Positions 48,628-61,319 of a stretch of 64,000 bases of DNA are shown one piece after another. Location: the NCBI GenBank assembly GCA_013398275.1, contig VZSE01013216.1, positions 2,315,917 through 2,379,916 on the forward strand, written 5' to 3'. This stretch comes from Promerops cafer. Lineage: Eukaryota > Chordata > Aves > Passeriformes > Nectariniidae. The first letter of the stretch is position 1. Every line of letters begins with the position of its first letter. Both the position numbers and the translations under genes were made by a program. The notes beneath the pieces are model-generated. The model made no database searches. It saw only the letters and a list, made by a program, of their open reading frames with translations, and was not told where the DNA came from.

Positions 48628-51600
48628 GTGTAGCAACATCTATGCTACGGCCCTCCTTCCCCACCCTTGTACTTGAAGCACAAATTGAAACTTTGAATGT
48701 GACTTTTACTCTTTCCAGTGATCATATTAATGTGTTGAATGGCAATATTATTAGCAACAAGTGCTGCATGTGAATGTAAGAACTGTGTTTTTCCTTTGGT
48801 ACTTTTTAAAGCTAGTTTGATCAGCCATAATGCAAACTTCTTGGCCTTTCTTTCTCCCACTGAACTCTGTTCTTTACTCGTTCTCATTTGGCTCAGTCAG
48901 AAAGATGTTGATAATTCCAGAATGTTCTGATTTGTGGAAATAAATGTTGGCATGAAACTTTATATCATACATTGTTATAATGATAACAGATCTTTAAAAA
49001 TACAACTGTGAGCATTCAAGTGGCTACTAGAAAAAGTTAAGAACAGAAGTTTGTTGTTTGATTAAATCCTATTAGTAAGAAGGCTGTTCAGTACTGAAAG
49101 TAGTTGTTTTGCCTATAGTTTAATAATAACTTCTATTTTTTCATTCAGCTCAGTAATTAATTTTAAAATGTGCTTAAAAAGCAATGCATGTTATTCAGCA
49201 GAAGTGGCATCTTTTGAGGCTGATTGTAAATATGTCTTAGTTTAGTTGTTGTCCAGAGGGTGGCAGAATTTCACTGTTTCAAAAGAGAATTAAATGCAAA
49301 TGAACACACTGTCCCAAGCTTAGCAATCATTCTGTAATATGAAATTCTAGAGTTAAAGAAGCTCTGGCCCATTATTATAAATAATCACCTATTAATGTTG
49401 ATGAAGTAAATTAGATGTTATGATTCATAAGTCATAAGCGTGTATATACTTGCATGCCCTAAAACTCTGTGGCTTAAATGCCAAAGGCCCAAACAAAAAT
49501 GTACAAGTTAAAATTGTTGTTAAGTACAGTTTCAAGGTGAAGCTGACTTCTGTGGGTGGTCAGTTGGTTTTTTTTTTTTTTGTGGGGTATGTTTGTTTGT
49601 TCTTGTTGGTCTCCTTGTTTTCCGGGAAAACATACCTGCAAATGCTCACTGTGGGTGGGAGTTATGCCAGCATTACAGTAGAAGTTACTGCTTTATCTAG
49701 TTTCCTAGGATTCCTTCCCCATATAGCACCTCACAGATCACATTGCCTACAGCTACAGCATGGCTGGCCCAAGAGGTATAAGAATTTTTCCAGCTGTTGA
49801 CTTGATTGCACATCTAGAGGGAGTGAAATGATCCTTGTGCTAAGAGGAGCTCTGAAATGGATTTGTCATGGTATTCCAATACATTCTTCTGGGATTGAGC
49901 TCCATAATGTGGAGTGACAAAGAACCAAGACCACGACAGCATTTCTTTCCTCAAGCCTTTTCATGTATTAACTGGGTGTGCTGTGACAGACAAGCTTCTG
50001 CACCTTAGACATGACTGGACTGTAAGAAGGATTTTGCTTCCCAGCACCCTATTATGGATCAGTGCTCATCTAAGGGAGTTTAACTCCTTGTCTGTCCTGT
50101 CACCACCTAACCCAGCTTAAATATTGTATTTTCAAACAAAATTTTTTCTGATTGTTTTAGCATTGTACTATGGTATCCTTACTTCTGTGAAGCACCAGCC
50201 CACTGTGATCAGCATTGAGAGCATGCTCAGTGAGGACAAAAATCTACTTATTGTTTACCTCTGAAATCTGCAACATATTTTTGAGAATGATATTCTAAAG
50301 ATTTTAAGCTTGATCAAATTCATACAAAATTTAATGAGATAGTAAAAGTATATCTCTGCAAAATATTAAGTCTATGGGCCAGACAGTTAATACTGGACTA
50401 GAAACATAAGATTATTACAAAAGAACCAAGCACCAAGAGCATTTAATTATAATTTTCCCAAGAGGATTGACATAGCCTCATAATAGTAAAAAATTTGGCT
50501 CTGTAGTAGGGGTATTATACCCTCTAGAAAAATTGTTACCAATTAAAAGCCCTTAAAACCTCTGTAACACATCTACAACATAATTTTCAATACAAAATTT
50601 GACATGCAGAAGAACGCATGACCAGATGGTACTGGGAAAATTTACTGGCATTCATTTGTAATGATCTGTAGAAGCCATCTGAATGTATAGTCATCACTTC
50701 AAAGTAAATCAGGCCAATTCAAACCCATGTTAGGTAAAATCTTTCTATTAAAACATTGAACGTAGTGCATGCTTTTCCTGTTTATTGATGTGCCCATGAC
50801 TGGCACAATGAAATGTACATTAATTTCCCGATGTTCAGAAATAAAGAAAAATAGACACCTGTTTTTAGGAGTAGAGCAACACTACAAATCAATTATTTAA
50901 AGGATAAGTAGGAGAAAATGTTCTCAGAGCACAGGCTGAAAATTTCCAGAGACTGGTAAATCATCAGTATGCTTGTGTTAACAGCACTTCTTTGAGGGAG
51001 CCCAGGGAGTCACTGGTGATGACAGCTGATCAGGAGGTATCTGTGTTTTGTCTCATAGGAAAGTCTTCCAGGACAGTGCTTTGGATTTGTGTCTTTTGAT
51101 TCTGTACTGACTCAGCGCCTGTGGGGTTTTAAATAGGATTCTCTTTCCAATGGAGCTGTGCCAGTTTTGCCTATTTTGGTACCTCACTTCAGGTCATTGT
51201 ACCTGAGAGCAAGCCTGCAGACTTCAAAGTCAGTACTAATGACTTAGAGCATGTGAAGGAGAGACATGGAGAGCTGATCTAGCAGTGCACTGCTAGTGAA
51301 AGGGAGAAAACTGGCTTCTTTCATTTTCCCTCAACTCCCAGGAACAAACTCATGATGCTCTTTTTATTGCAGCTTCAGGGATTGTCAGAAACCTTCTGAG
51401 CTTGAACTTCTACAGTGAGAGAAAAAAAACTAAGCCAGCAGAAATACAGATGACTTTCTACTCTCTTAGTGATTGCAGAGAGGTGCCTCAGGTGATGTAG
51501 TTGAAGTGAAGGAGGGAATGCTTCATATGACCAGGAAAAAGCGGGAGAGTAGTAGAAGGAAACAGGCTGGCCCCTTTTGGTAGGACCATCTGGGTTGGCC

Positions 51601-54600
51601 TCTGGAGTCACAGACTGAAACATCACCTTATTTTATTTCTTTCATTCTTCTTTTGTCAGCTTCTTTGTTTGGAGTATAGGTAGGCTTAACTTCAGTACAT
51701 TTCTTCAGACCTCTGAACTGAAGGGGCTCTTTATTGACCCTGAGCTCAAAGAAGTCTGTTAACACACATTTGTTGATGTCAGCAGTTTGTTGCTGTTGAA
51801 CGTACTGTTGTTACTTTTCCATGAAGCAGCTTACTAGAGAATTTTATATTCTGATTTCCTTTATTATTAAAAATTAATAATAAAAAGAAAATGTTTATGC
51901 TAGTAAAAGACCACTTTTAAAATTAAAAATAACATTAAAAATTCATCCTTCTTATTTACTGAAAAAGATGCTCTTTGAAACTTTTCCACAAGTTCTGTTT
52001 TTCCCTAAATTATTTTCATTGGCAAGGTGCAGATATCTTTGATCCTTATGCAAATAGGCAGAAAACACAGGCAGAATACCCCTCTTTCCACACTTGTAAT
52101 AAGGAAGAAGTTTTTTTTTTTTATCTGTTGGTATCTTTTACAATGAAATTCTTGTGTTTTGGCATTTCAGCAGTCCACTCCTACATTGCCTATGTCTTAT
52201 ACTTTCATGAGGAAAAACTTGGTGAGAAAGTCTAATGTCACAGCTGTGTAAAGATGAGCTCTGGCTATTATCTTTCTTATCCATATCCCTTTTATAAGCT
52301 GTCAGTTACCTGTATGTGTTTTCTAACAATATTGAAGCGTAATTGCTAATTAGTATCAATACACTTTCCATTAACAACTTTGACATAGTAACAATTATAT
52401 GAAGTTTAATTCTAAGAAATTTATTCAGTGTTACGTAGTCCACTAGTTCTATTTTTATAAAAGTTCTTCAATCCTTGAAAAATAAAGTTAGTACATCAGA
52501 ATGTTGCTTCACATGTATTCATTCCAGCCATGCTGAATTTTTCTTCCCCATCTATTCTAAAGTCAAACACAGAATTCCTTTTCAACACATGGATACTGAT
52601 TTCTAGTTCATCTTGGGAGTCACAGCAGTCTTATTCCTATCAATATATAGCTGCCTCTAGGCAGGTAGCATTTCTTAAAATCATAGAGGATGCTTTCACA
52701 GGATCTAACTCCAGTTTTTCCTATTTTTCCTTCTTTTTTTTTTACTTTCCCACTTCTGTATTCACACAAATACTGTAAGATAGTTGTTCAAATAGCATTC
52801 TTATGCATAGTAACATTGTGAGAACAAGAAATATCATTCATTCCTAAAGACTTTTACCTCATGTAGCATAAAATTGGAGAACAGAGAAAAAAAGAAGGAA
52901 TCTAAGTTACAGCAAGGTGTGCCAGCAGAAGAAGCAAACATTGTTCAGGAATGATAAACAGAACTATAAAAAATGTTTTTGTTACAAAAATAATAACTGA
53001 GTGTTGATAGAGTCAGTGTGTCTGAGTGTGATTAATAATGTAAAAAAGGGTACACAAGTCAAGCTTACCATAAACTTGCTGTATTTCAGGGATAGGTTCC
53101 TCAAGATGAAGATTCATATGATTGATTGTCAGTAAAATACCAAGAATGTTTAGGCACCCCCTGAATTTAATGCAAAAACATAGTAGAGGTTTGTGTCACT
53201 GTAAACCTGGTAATGAAGAGAAACATGTATAATGCCTGGAGCTCTAGCCATTTTTATTTTCCTTGTTCCTGACCTAGGGTCTGGGAAACACTTTGGGAAG
53301 GCTCTAGGCAAAGATATGTTACAAATTATGGCTATTATTAATTCTCACTTAGCAGTAAGCATTTTCTTTGTGGAGATTATATTTTTGTTAAATAATGTTT
53401 GAGTGTGTTTGATAACCCATTAAGGGAGGTTATGAGAGAGCTGCTCGCTTTACAAATACATCTTTTGATCTCTTGAACTTATTCATGTGGTTGGTTGCTT
53501 TTTTGATTCATAGTACAAGAGATAACAACATACAGGCTGATAACCAGCCTGCTTAAGGAGAAAGTCAGAACAGATTCAGTGTGTTTCCTAATATTGCTAA
53601 ATTTTAAATGACTCTTTGTGCTGTCTACGCTGGCAAAATGGACTGCAAAAAGTGGATATATTCTCTGGTGTTTGTTTATAAACATCAAATATTATCCCCG
53701 TATTTTTGTCCTTGTCAGGACTTTATCTCAAGCTAGCAAAGCTAGCAGCTGCTTCAGTGTTGAAAAAGTTGAAAAACAGATGTAAAAACCTCCAAAGCCT
53801 TTTAAGCTAGGAATTATACCAAGTTCCATAAATAATGTTTAAAAATACAACAGAGCTTTTCATGGAGACATTTAAAAGGGAAACTCATTTGGATCCCTGG
53901 CATTCTGTCTGTTGTCCCAGCCCTTCCTTGCATAAATTATGATGATAAAATCTTGCATCCTTTAGGAAGACTTTCTAAAAAGAAAGTAAACTTTCCATTT
54001 TATTGCATAAGAAAACAAAACAAAAGCTGTTTCATGGCTTGTGAGTAGAATTAATGGAAAACTGTAGAATTCTAAATCTTTAACTGAAGTCCTTGTAACG
54101 TACTGACCGTCAGCAGAAGGAAATGAAATTAAAATGTTATTTTTTTTCTTTTCCCATTTGAATGTACAACAATTAAGACATTATCTACTTGTGCTCAGTC
54201 TTAAAATAACAGATTGCTCTATCCAGAATAGCATGTAGGAGAAAATCTAAAAAAAAAGTCATAACAGCACATGAGATGGAGAAATTCAAATGTAGTAACA
54301 GATCTATTCACTGCCTTTTTACTGTGGTGGAGAAGTAGAACATCAAGGAGTAAAATACCTGATTAAAAGCTTAGAACTGGAGACAGGGAAGAAGAGTCTT
54401 CACAGAATGCATTCTAAAAATTTTGCTCTTGGTAATATTCTTTGAAGCTGTCTTTCAAAATTTTAGATATTGTGGGTTTCTGTGTGGCATTTGGCTGTTC
54501 CTTCAGAGGAGATAATGTCGAGCACCTGTATGAATTGCAGTAGATAAATCTATATTAAGTTTAAAGTAACAAAAATATTTAATAATCACCAGTTGACATT

Positions 54601-57600
54601 TATTTAGTTAGCTCTGTCTATCAAATGTCACTGGAGGTGAAGTTGAGAAAACCCAGGGTCTTCTGTATTTCCTCAATAACCTAATAACTCCCAATGTAAA
54701 AGTTATGTAATGATTTTATGTTTGAAAGTTAATGTTGATCAAGCATTGAATAGTTTGGAGGTTGTGGTTCAAAGTGGCAGCTTCCCAGTTATCACCAGGT
54801 TTGAAGAGGCCAGCTCCAGACATGGCTCATTCTTCTCTTGGATGTTTTCCTACATCCAAGAATAGGTATCTTATGCTCCTGCCTGTAAATAGGCTTCTTC
54901 ATAGGAATCAGAAAAAATCTACTAACCTCTGGTTTCAGTTTTTAAAAGAATGAAAAAACTTCAGCACTTGCATGAATATGGTTTTAAACAAGTTTAAGGT
55001 AGCCTATTAATAAAGAGTTCAGAGTTTACAGGTTTGGGTGATTCTGGGTCAGTGTGCTACTTCTGGTCACCATTTAGAAGTTTGTTCCTGTAATGGAGAA
55101 CAGACATTTGTGAAACCCTGCATTTTTAAGGATAAAAAGCAAATGTGTACATCATGAAGAATCAAACTTGAAGAAGCCTAGAGAAAAAATAGAAAAAGCG
55201 GGGAAAAAAAGAAAACAGCATTTAATAGTTTGAGAAGGGCAGGAATGTTCAGGCTACCTTGTCAGATGTTAGAATGACTGTACCATGTCTTGGCAGCTTC
55301 CCCCTTCTCATGAACCAGCTGGATTACAGCAGCAGTCCCTCCAAGGAAGTAATTCTTACTACCAGATATCACACTTCGCTGCCAGCTCACATTTAGATTT
55401 GAAAGCAATTAACTGCAAAGAACTTGATTGCATCCAGCCAGTAATTTTCTTTGGACTCAGAGATAATAACAGAAACAGAACCAGAAATAGTTCTCTGATG
55501 CTATACACAATGTAATTTAAGGCAATTCTTCCAGCCTTCTTCTATATGAATATTAGGCAAATGAGTTTAAAACTCCTTTTTCTCCCTTTTACTATATTTT
55601 TTTTAAATCTCAAAGCTACCGTGGCCCCCAAAAGTGATCCCGTTCTGAGTATAGTGCATGTGTTTTTACTGGAGGTTGTAAAATACAGCTGTAGCATTCA
55701 TATTGTAATTAAGGCTGTGTCAGTGTCTCTATTATGACCTTGCTTCAACAAATTACTTCAGGCTGAAACTTGATGTAAAGGAGGAAAATTGAGTCTTTGC
55801 AATGCATGGGAAATAGGCTGTGTATCTCTGTGGGGCAGTATCACTCTCCCCATTTTTCTTTCTCATTGTGTTGAGTATTTTTCTTGTAAATCTCAGTAAT
55901 TAATTTTAAAATTGGCAATAATCTAAAGAAGACCAAATACAGAAACCATTGTACCTTTGTGAATCCTAGAAACAAACAAACAGTAAACATAAATGCTTAA
56001 CTGCACCAAGAGGCCACTAAAAGTCTGTGTGGTCCATCTAGCTTTTCTTTCCTCATCCCTTGATAGCAGGATATAGAAGTGTATAGTTATTTACAGTGCA
56101 CTTCTATTACTATAACTGGTTACTTTCTTTCAAACTATATCTTTACCAACAGTAGAACAAATGAATGCTTCCTGCCTTTTCATGAAATGGTTCTCTCAAG
56201 GGAGAAATGCTTCTTGCCTTTTGCTCCTCCTACAAAATCCAAGAAAACTCCCTTCCAGCTATTCCTGCCCGTTTAAATGGTAACAGGAGGGTGCTTTGGA
56301 GCATAGAGCCTTTTTCAACAGACAGTGCTCATCACTAGATTTCTGGAATCAATCTAATGGTGCTCTTCAGGTCTCTTCTAACCCAAACCATCCTGTGATT
56401 CTATAACAAAGTTAGGTACCTTGAGAGACTGGCCCTTTGCACCCTTCACAGCAGTTGTTTTGTTTTGAGAAGAGACTACATCTTGCAGAGATTGCTTCAG
56501 AAAATTACTGGAAACTTAAGGAAGATAACATAACATCCTTGATTTTCCTTTTGCCTTGAGTTTGTACTTTTTAAATGTTGCCAGAAAGGAAGGGTAATTG
56601 AAAAAATGTCTGATAATTCTACTTTTTATGCAAAAAATATACTGACAGTTATTTCCCCAATTAAGAATGTTTCTTTCTGCTTTTTAAGAATTTTTAATAT
56701 ATGTTTTAAAAGCAGATTGTATTTTTGATTTAAAATTGTGGAAATAATTAAAGGTTACTGTCTGTATTTTTCCATCCCACTCTGTCAATGCACTGGAGGA
56801 CATAGGGTCAGTAGAAAACTGATGAGGCCAGCAGGAGATTTGAAGCTAATGTGACGTTATGCTCCTAATATCCTCTTCTTAATCATGTACTTAGGAAAAT
56901 GAGTTAAATGCTGGAAAATATTTGCACGAAGGTATATATGTTTTGCTTATATTTAACTAAGACAGGTTTCCTTATTTATTTACATAGGCTTAAAAGGAAC
57001 CCTTTCCAATAAAAAAAAAAATTGATTCGTTTATCACTTAAGGTGAACAAACAGCAGGAGTTTAATACACAATCAGATAACAGATTAGTTTACAAAGCCA
57101 TTCTGCAATTAGACATGCTTAGGTTTGAATGTGTCCTCTTCCCCCTCCTCCTTGTACCTCTGGTAGATGTGTCCTTACTTGCAATTTGTTACAATTCAGT
57201 ATTGTGGCTATGATGTTATACTCCAGGAAGAAAAAGCTTCAGAGATGAGTTATGTTAGCTAAAATGTCTAGCCATTGCTTTGTTAGTTACATCTTCATGA
57301 AGTAAAGCAACTGTTAAAATACTTTCTTTGTTTGTAGACTGAGGGGTTCTCCCATCTCTAAATGATTTACATTATTTACAACAGTATTTTTCTATGCAAT
57401 AAAATAAGAGGTTGACTTCTGGTTTGAAAATGAAACAACACTTAAAACCCCTAGTAGTACATAGTGCATTCTTATTCCTTTGAGGATCTGGCTTTTCAGC
57501 AAGGTGTAATGTTTTTGCATATAGTGACTCAAAAAAAAAAAGCCAAAAAGAACCCACAACCCAATACCTAACTGAAGACCAGGAAATGGAAGATTTAATT

Positions 57601-59231
57601 TAATGGAATTTTGAACAAATTCAAATGGTCACCATGCTGCCCATGGGAAATAATACCCACTATAACAATTTTTCTTTCATAGCCTCTTATTTGTCTTCTT
57701 GTGTCCTTCTTTCATTGTTTCATATGTACAACATAAAGCAAACTACTGTGTGTGGGAATGTAGTGGGACTGTCAGCAAAACCTGCTGTCTTCCCACTCTT
57801 TTATTTCCTAGCTGACAAAACAGTTTGCATGGTTTTATTTAGTTACAATTCAAATAAACCATTACAGTTTTCTAGAACTCATTGAGTAGCCAAAAGGAAA
57901 TGAGGAAAATTAATAAAAATAGACATAAGAAAAATATGATCATTTAATGTGATTCACAATTATCAGGGAAGCTGTATTCATGGCTAGCACTCTTCTCCTT
58001 CCTCTTTATTAGAGGCTTTCCTTGCAATAATTCTTCTGATGACGTAATAGCTCTTGGATATGAAAACATTCTCTTTACTGAATGAAAGCTGATTAGCTTG
58101 AAATATAGAAGTGTACATAAAGGGGAGAAATGCAAATGCCTCAATGTTAATTTTTAATAAAGGATTCCAAGAGCATATGAAGATATGATCAAAGAAACCT
58201 GCTACATCTTCATATTAATCTTGAACATTATAGATAAACAAGTGTTTCCTGCCAAGTTACGGTACTGTTCTGTTAGTGCTTGATATAATATTTAGCCTTG
58301 TTTTGGGATGCTTGATCATGTGACTCTTACTTTCTACATGGAAACCAGTGCAAAAACAATCTGTCAAGGACTGTCATTGAGGATCAATGCTAAATGTTAC
58401 TCAGCAGGATGCAGACTGTATCTCGGTGGGTGTCCTTCTACTGTGCTTTGATTATGTTTGTTGTAAAGAAAAGCCTAGTTGCACTTACAGCATTTGTATT
58501 TCACACCCTCTGAGGAAGACATGTTACAGCCTTTTAATTTGTTCCCGTTTCAACACGATGTGTTGTTTAAAAACATATACACCGCGTTTTCAAAGATTCC
58601 TTCAGTATAATCTGATTATAAAGGTGTTATGTGACAGTTTGTCTCTGCTGCTTGTTGTGTGGCTTAAATCTCTGGAGACAAGCTGATTGAACATCCATAC
58701 AATTTAGAGTCTAATGGCAGCTGTGGTTCAAAAACATTGTTTTGGGCCTCATCTAGGGTCATCTGAGGAGGCACTTTGGCATACATCAAGGTAACAGTAG
58801 GATTTTATACTACTTACTGCTTCTTATAACTTCTTTAGATGACAGTACTGTGGCTGGGCACGTGGGGGTAGCATTTAATTAAACTGAGTGGTAGTTGATT
58901 AACTTAGAGCAAGGAGGGAAGGGAAGAGAGGAAGAATTTTTTTTAGTTTACTGAGTGTGAGTGAGGAGTAGTAAGTCTGTAAGTAGTAAATCTTTGCTGA
59001 ACATTGATAAATAGGGTTATGTATTGTGAAAGAGAAAACAGGTAGTGCACTGGGCAGCAAGCTGATCTATTGCTTTTATAAAAGGATATCACAAGCAAAA
59101 TTATGCATTTCAGAGAGCATGTCTGTGTTTCTGCATGACAAAAACATTCAACCGTGACTTCCCTTTTCATCTTAATTTTTGCTGTCTCCAATACACTTTT
59201 ATAACACTGGTGCTCTACTAACAACTTCCAG
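48609..59231 (+). other. MYO3B: MYO3B intron, 10.6 kb
   Basis: GT-AG intron starting gtactg (or gtactgtg at 48621 if the second tandem donor is used) and ending aacttccag. It contains a short CR1 tail at about 56345-56404, and poly-T or poly-A runs near 49567, 57010 and 57530. Nothing else is recognisable. The 116-codon frame at 49450-49800 has no features of a real protein or exon. Confidence 0.87.
56345..56404 (+). mobile_element. CR1 3' tail, short fragment
   Basis: ctcttcaggtctcttctaac followed by ccaaaccatcctgtgattct and ataac is a clear CR1 3' terminus (about 60 bp) in the sense orientation. The upstream boundary is uncertain. Confidence 0.75.
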
Positions 59232-59328
59232 GCATGAACGAATATATACTAGAAGACCTTACCATGTGGACAGAGCTGACAAGTACTCTCTAGATGACGA
59301 TCTGGTAAATCTAGAAGTTCTCAATGAG
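59232..59328 (+). CDS. MYO3B: MYO3B coding exon: kinase-motor linker and start of motor domain
   Basis: A 97-bp exon. Its first base completes the Arg codon of the previous exon, and 32 codons follow (HERIYTRRPYHV, then DRADKYSLDDDLVNLEVLNE), leaving in phase 0. It carries the basic end of the kinase-motor linker and the DDLVNLEVLNE entry into the myosin head, the class III counterpart of the segment that opens the motor N-terminal subdomain. The acceptor is aacttccag|g. The donor, gag|gtactg, departs from GTRAGT at +4, +5 and +6 and is expected to be weak. Length is not a multiple of three, so skipping this exon would break the frame between kinase and motor. A short 874-bp intron follows. 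Confidence 0.94.
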
Positions 59329-60202
59329 GTACTGTACTGTCTGAGTAGCAGCTTCTGACAATTGTACTTCGCATTCTTGCCTATTTCTGCTTTATAGACA
59401 TCTCTTCACCAATGAAAATATTTCCTTCTTGCAATCTTTTGTCCCACCAAAGCAAAAGAATTCTCACATGACTGATCTGCTGCCCTCACTTCGTTAATCT
59501 ATATAGTGGCATAAAAGAAGTAGCAGTGAATACTGTTATGTGGGAAAACTTAATTATGAATGATGCTAGTTTAAATTATTTTTGTGAGTTTCCTAAAATG
59601 CAAAATTTAGTTATAAAGATCTTGATTGAGGTGATTTTTTTCTAAAATAATTTATTTATATAGGATAATGTATTATCTACTGCTTCTGCATAAAAAAAAG
59701 ATAAAACTATGAGTTTCATATTTCACTATATCACCTATTTGCAGAGTATATGTAAATTTTTGTGTTGATAATCCTTACCAGAAAGAAAAAGTAAAAATAG
59801 TAAAATTGTGTTATTGTCCTGTTTAAACAGTCTTTTACCACTACTTAAAATTTAATCCTTGAAAAGTTATTATCCTTGTTTCATGGCCAAATAAAAAAAT
59901 TAAATGGACATGTACTATGAAGTGCATCAATAATGTGTACCACCATTTTCTCTTCAGAAGATTTGCTTCTCAGGCTGATATAAGAAAATATTCTAATTTG
60001 CAATTAGGAGTTGCCACTTAACTTAGTTTTATGACATTAGCAAGAATTTTGGAAATATTTGATTTTGTGGGTTTGGCATTTAAAATATAATTAGAAACAC
60101 TTACAATAAGTATTTCTTAAACAGTGTTCTCAGTATATTTGCAAAAATCTTCCTAAATTGGAAAATACTGTATAACTATCAAACTGTCTGTAATCTTCTC
60201 AG
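59329..60202 (+). other. MYO3B: MYO3B intron, 874 bp
   Basis: Short AT-rich intron, gtactg ... cttctcag. No repeat, gene or other feature is seen. Its donor has poor consensus at +4 to +6. Confidence 0.9.
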
Positions 60203-60319
60203 GATACAATTATCCATCAGCTGCAAAAACGTTATGCTGACTTACAGATTTATACTTATGTTGGAGACATTTTAATAGCCTTGAACCCCTTCCAGAATCT
60301 CAGCATTTATTCTCCCCAG
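60203..60319 (+). CDS. MYO3B: MYO3B coding exon: motor domain, purine-binding loop
   Basis: A 117-bp exon of exactly 39 codons, phase 0 at both ends (DTIIHQLQKRYADLQIYTYV, then GDILIALNPFQNLSIYSPQ). This is the start of the myosin motor. YTYVGDILIALNPF is the hallmark N-terminal strand pair, and the purine-binding loop NP-x6-Y is present at exon residues 28-36, where the adenine of ATP is held. The acceptor is aatcttctcag|g and the donor is cag|gtaaga, close to consensus. Because both phases are 0, the exon could be skipped in frame, but that would delete part of the nucleotide pocket. Introns on either side are under 900 bp. The family assignment is certain. The MYO3B paralogue is inferred from overall similarity to the remembered protein. 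Confidence 0.96.
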
Positions 60320-61214
60320 GTAAGAGAGATTCCAAGCTGAAGATGGAAGTTGCTTTACATTTTATATTAACACCACTAGCTAAAATACTTAAGTGATGCT
60401 GGAAGTTAGGAGCGCAGACTAAAACCTCAGCCTTTTCTTTTTTTTAGAACTATGTGGCTAAACATTTATTTTGTTTTGTTTTGTTTGTTCAATTTGGTTT
60501 CATTTGATTTTATTCACTTCTTGGAGGCACAAATTCCACAGGAGGAACAGAGATTACCCCAGGCACAGCTGTGCCTCTCGTTTAGCATTTAGAGCTTTAT
60601 TCTGGGAAACAGAAGATCGTTATATGAACCTCCTCATGCTGAGGTTTTTGCTTGCTGAAAGAATTACTGTTGCTGTTGTTAATGTTGCTGAAGAATTACT
60701 CTGACTGAGGCTTATTACATGTCCTGTGCTATCAGCTCTGGCTTAAAAGAAACAAATTAATCAAATGCTGTAAACATAAAAACCAGTTTAATTCCCTAGA
60801 AATATGAAGGGAGGTGGAGCTGGAAATAACTTTGTTTCCATGGATGCCAAAATCAGGGCTTCAGATAGGGGGCCAGAATGCAGATTCACTCTAAGTTTCT
60901 TTTGTATAAATTGATTGATTGAATTGATTGTTGATGGAACGCTTGTGTTTGAAATTCTAATCCTTGTGATACAGTTCTCTTCATTGTCTTGTGCGGGAAA
61001 CATCAGAGTGCGTTCTAGGTGTTGTAATTTGTGTTCTGGAAATAGGGCAGTGCCAGAATGACTATTCCTGTTCCAGGTGATTCTGTGGAAATTCTGTGGT
61101 ATAACAGGCAAATTCTTTCTGTTGAACAGGCAGATGATAGTCACTGTCTTCTTTTCAGTTCTTAATTATGTAGCTAAGTTGCGTATTTTGACTATTGTAT
61201 TTCTTTAAATTTAG
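60320..61214 (+). other. MYO3B: MYO3B intron, 895 bp
   Basis: GT-AG intron, gtaaga ... aaatttag. It contains a short TTTTG pentamer run at about 60469-60489. Otherwise nothing is recognisable. Confidence 0.9.
60469..60489. repeat. TTTTG pentanucleotide run
   Basis: Four or so ttttg/tttg units in the intron after the purine-loop exon. No function is suggested. Confidence 0.8.
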
Positions 61215-61319
61215 TTCTCCAAGCTTTACCATGGTGTGAAGCGTTCATCAAATCCCCCCCACATATTTGCCTCTGCAGATGCTGCCTACCAAAGCATGGT
61301 TACATTTAGCAAGGATCAG
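61215..61319 (+). CDS. MYO3B: MYO3B coding exon: motor domain between purine loop and P-loop
   Basis: A 105-bp exon of 35 codons, phase 0 at both ends (FSKLYHGVKRSSNPPHIFAS, then ADAAYQSMVTFSKDQ). It encodes the conserved PPHIFA-ADAAYQSM helix region that precedes the P-loop in all myosin heads. The KDQ ending joins directly to the CIIISGESGAGKT exon. The acceptor is weakly pyrimidine-rich (ctttaaatttag|t) and the donor is cag|gtaaga. The match to class III myosins is residue by residue across the exon, and the frame is continuous with the exons before and after. Confidence 0.96.

Noticed and set aside
49450..49800. 116-codon open frame in the intron after the third exon
   Set aside because: No recognisable domain. 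It includes a poly-T-encoded Phe run and has no flanking splice sites that fit MYO3B, so it is a chance frame.
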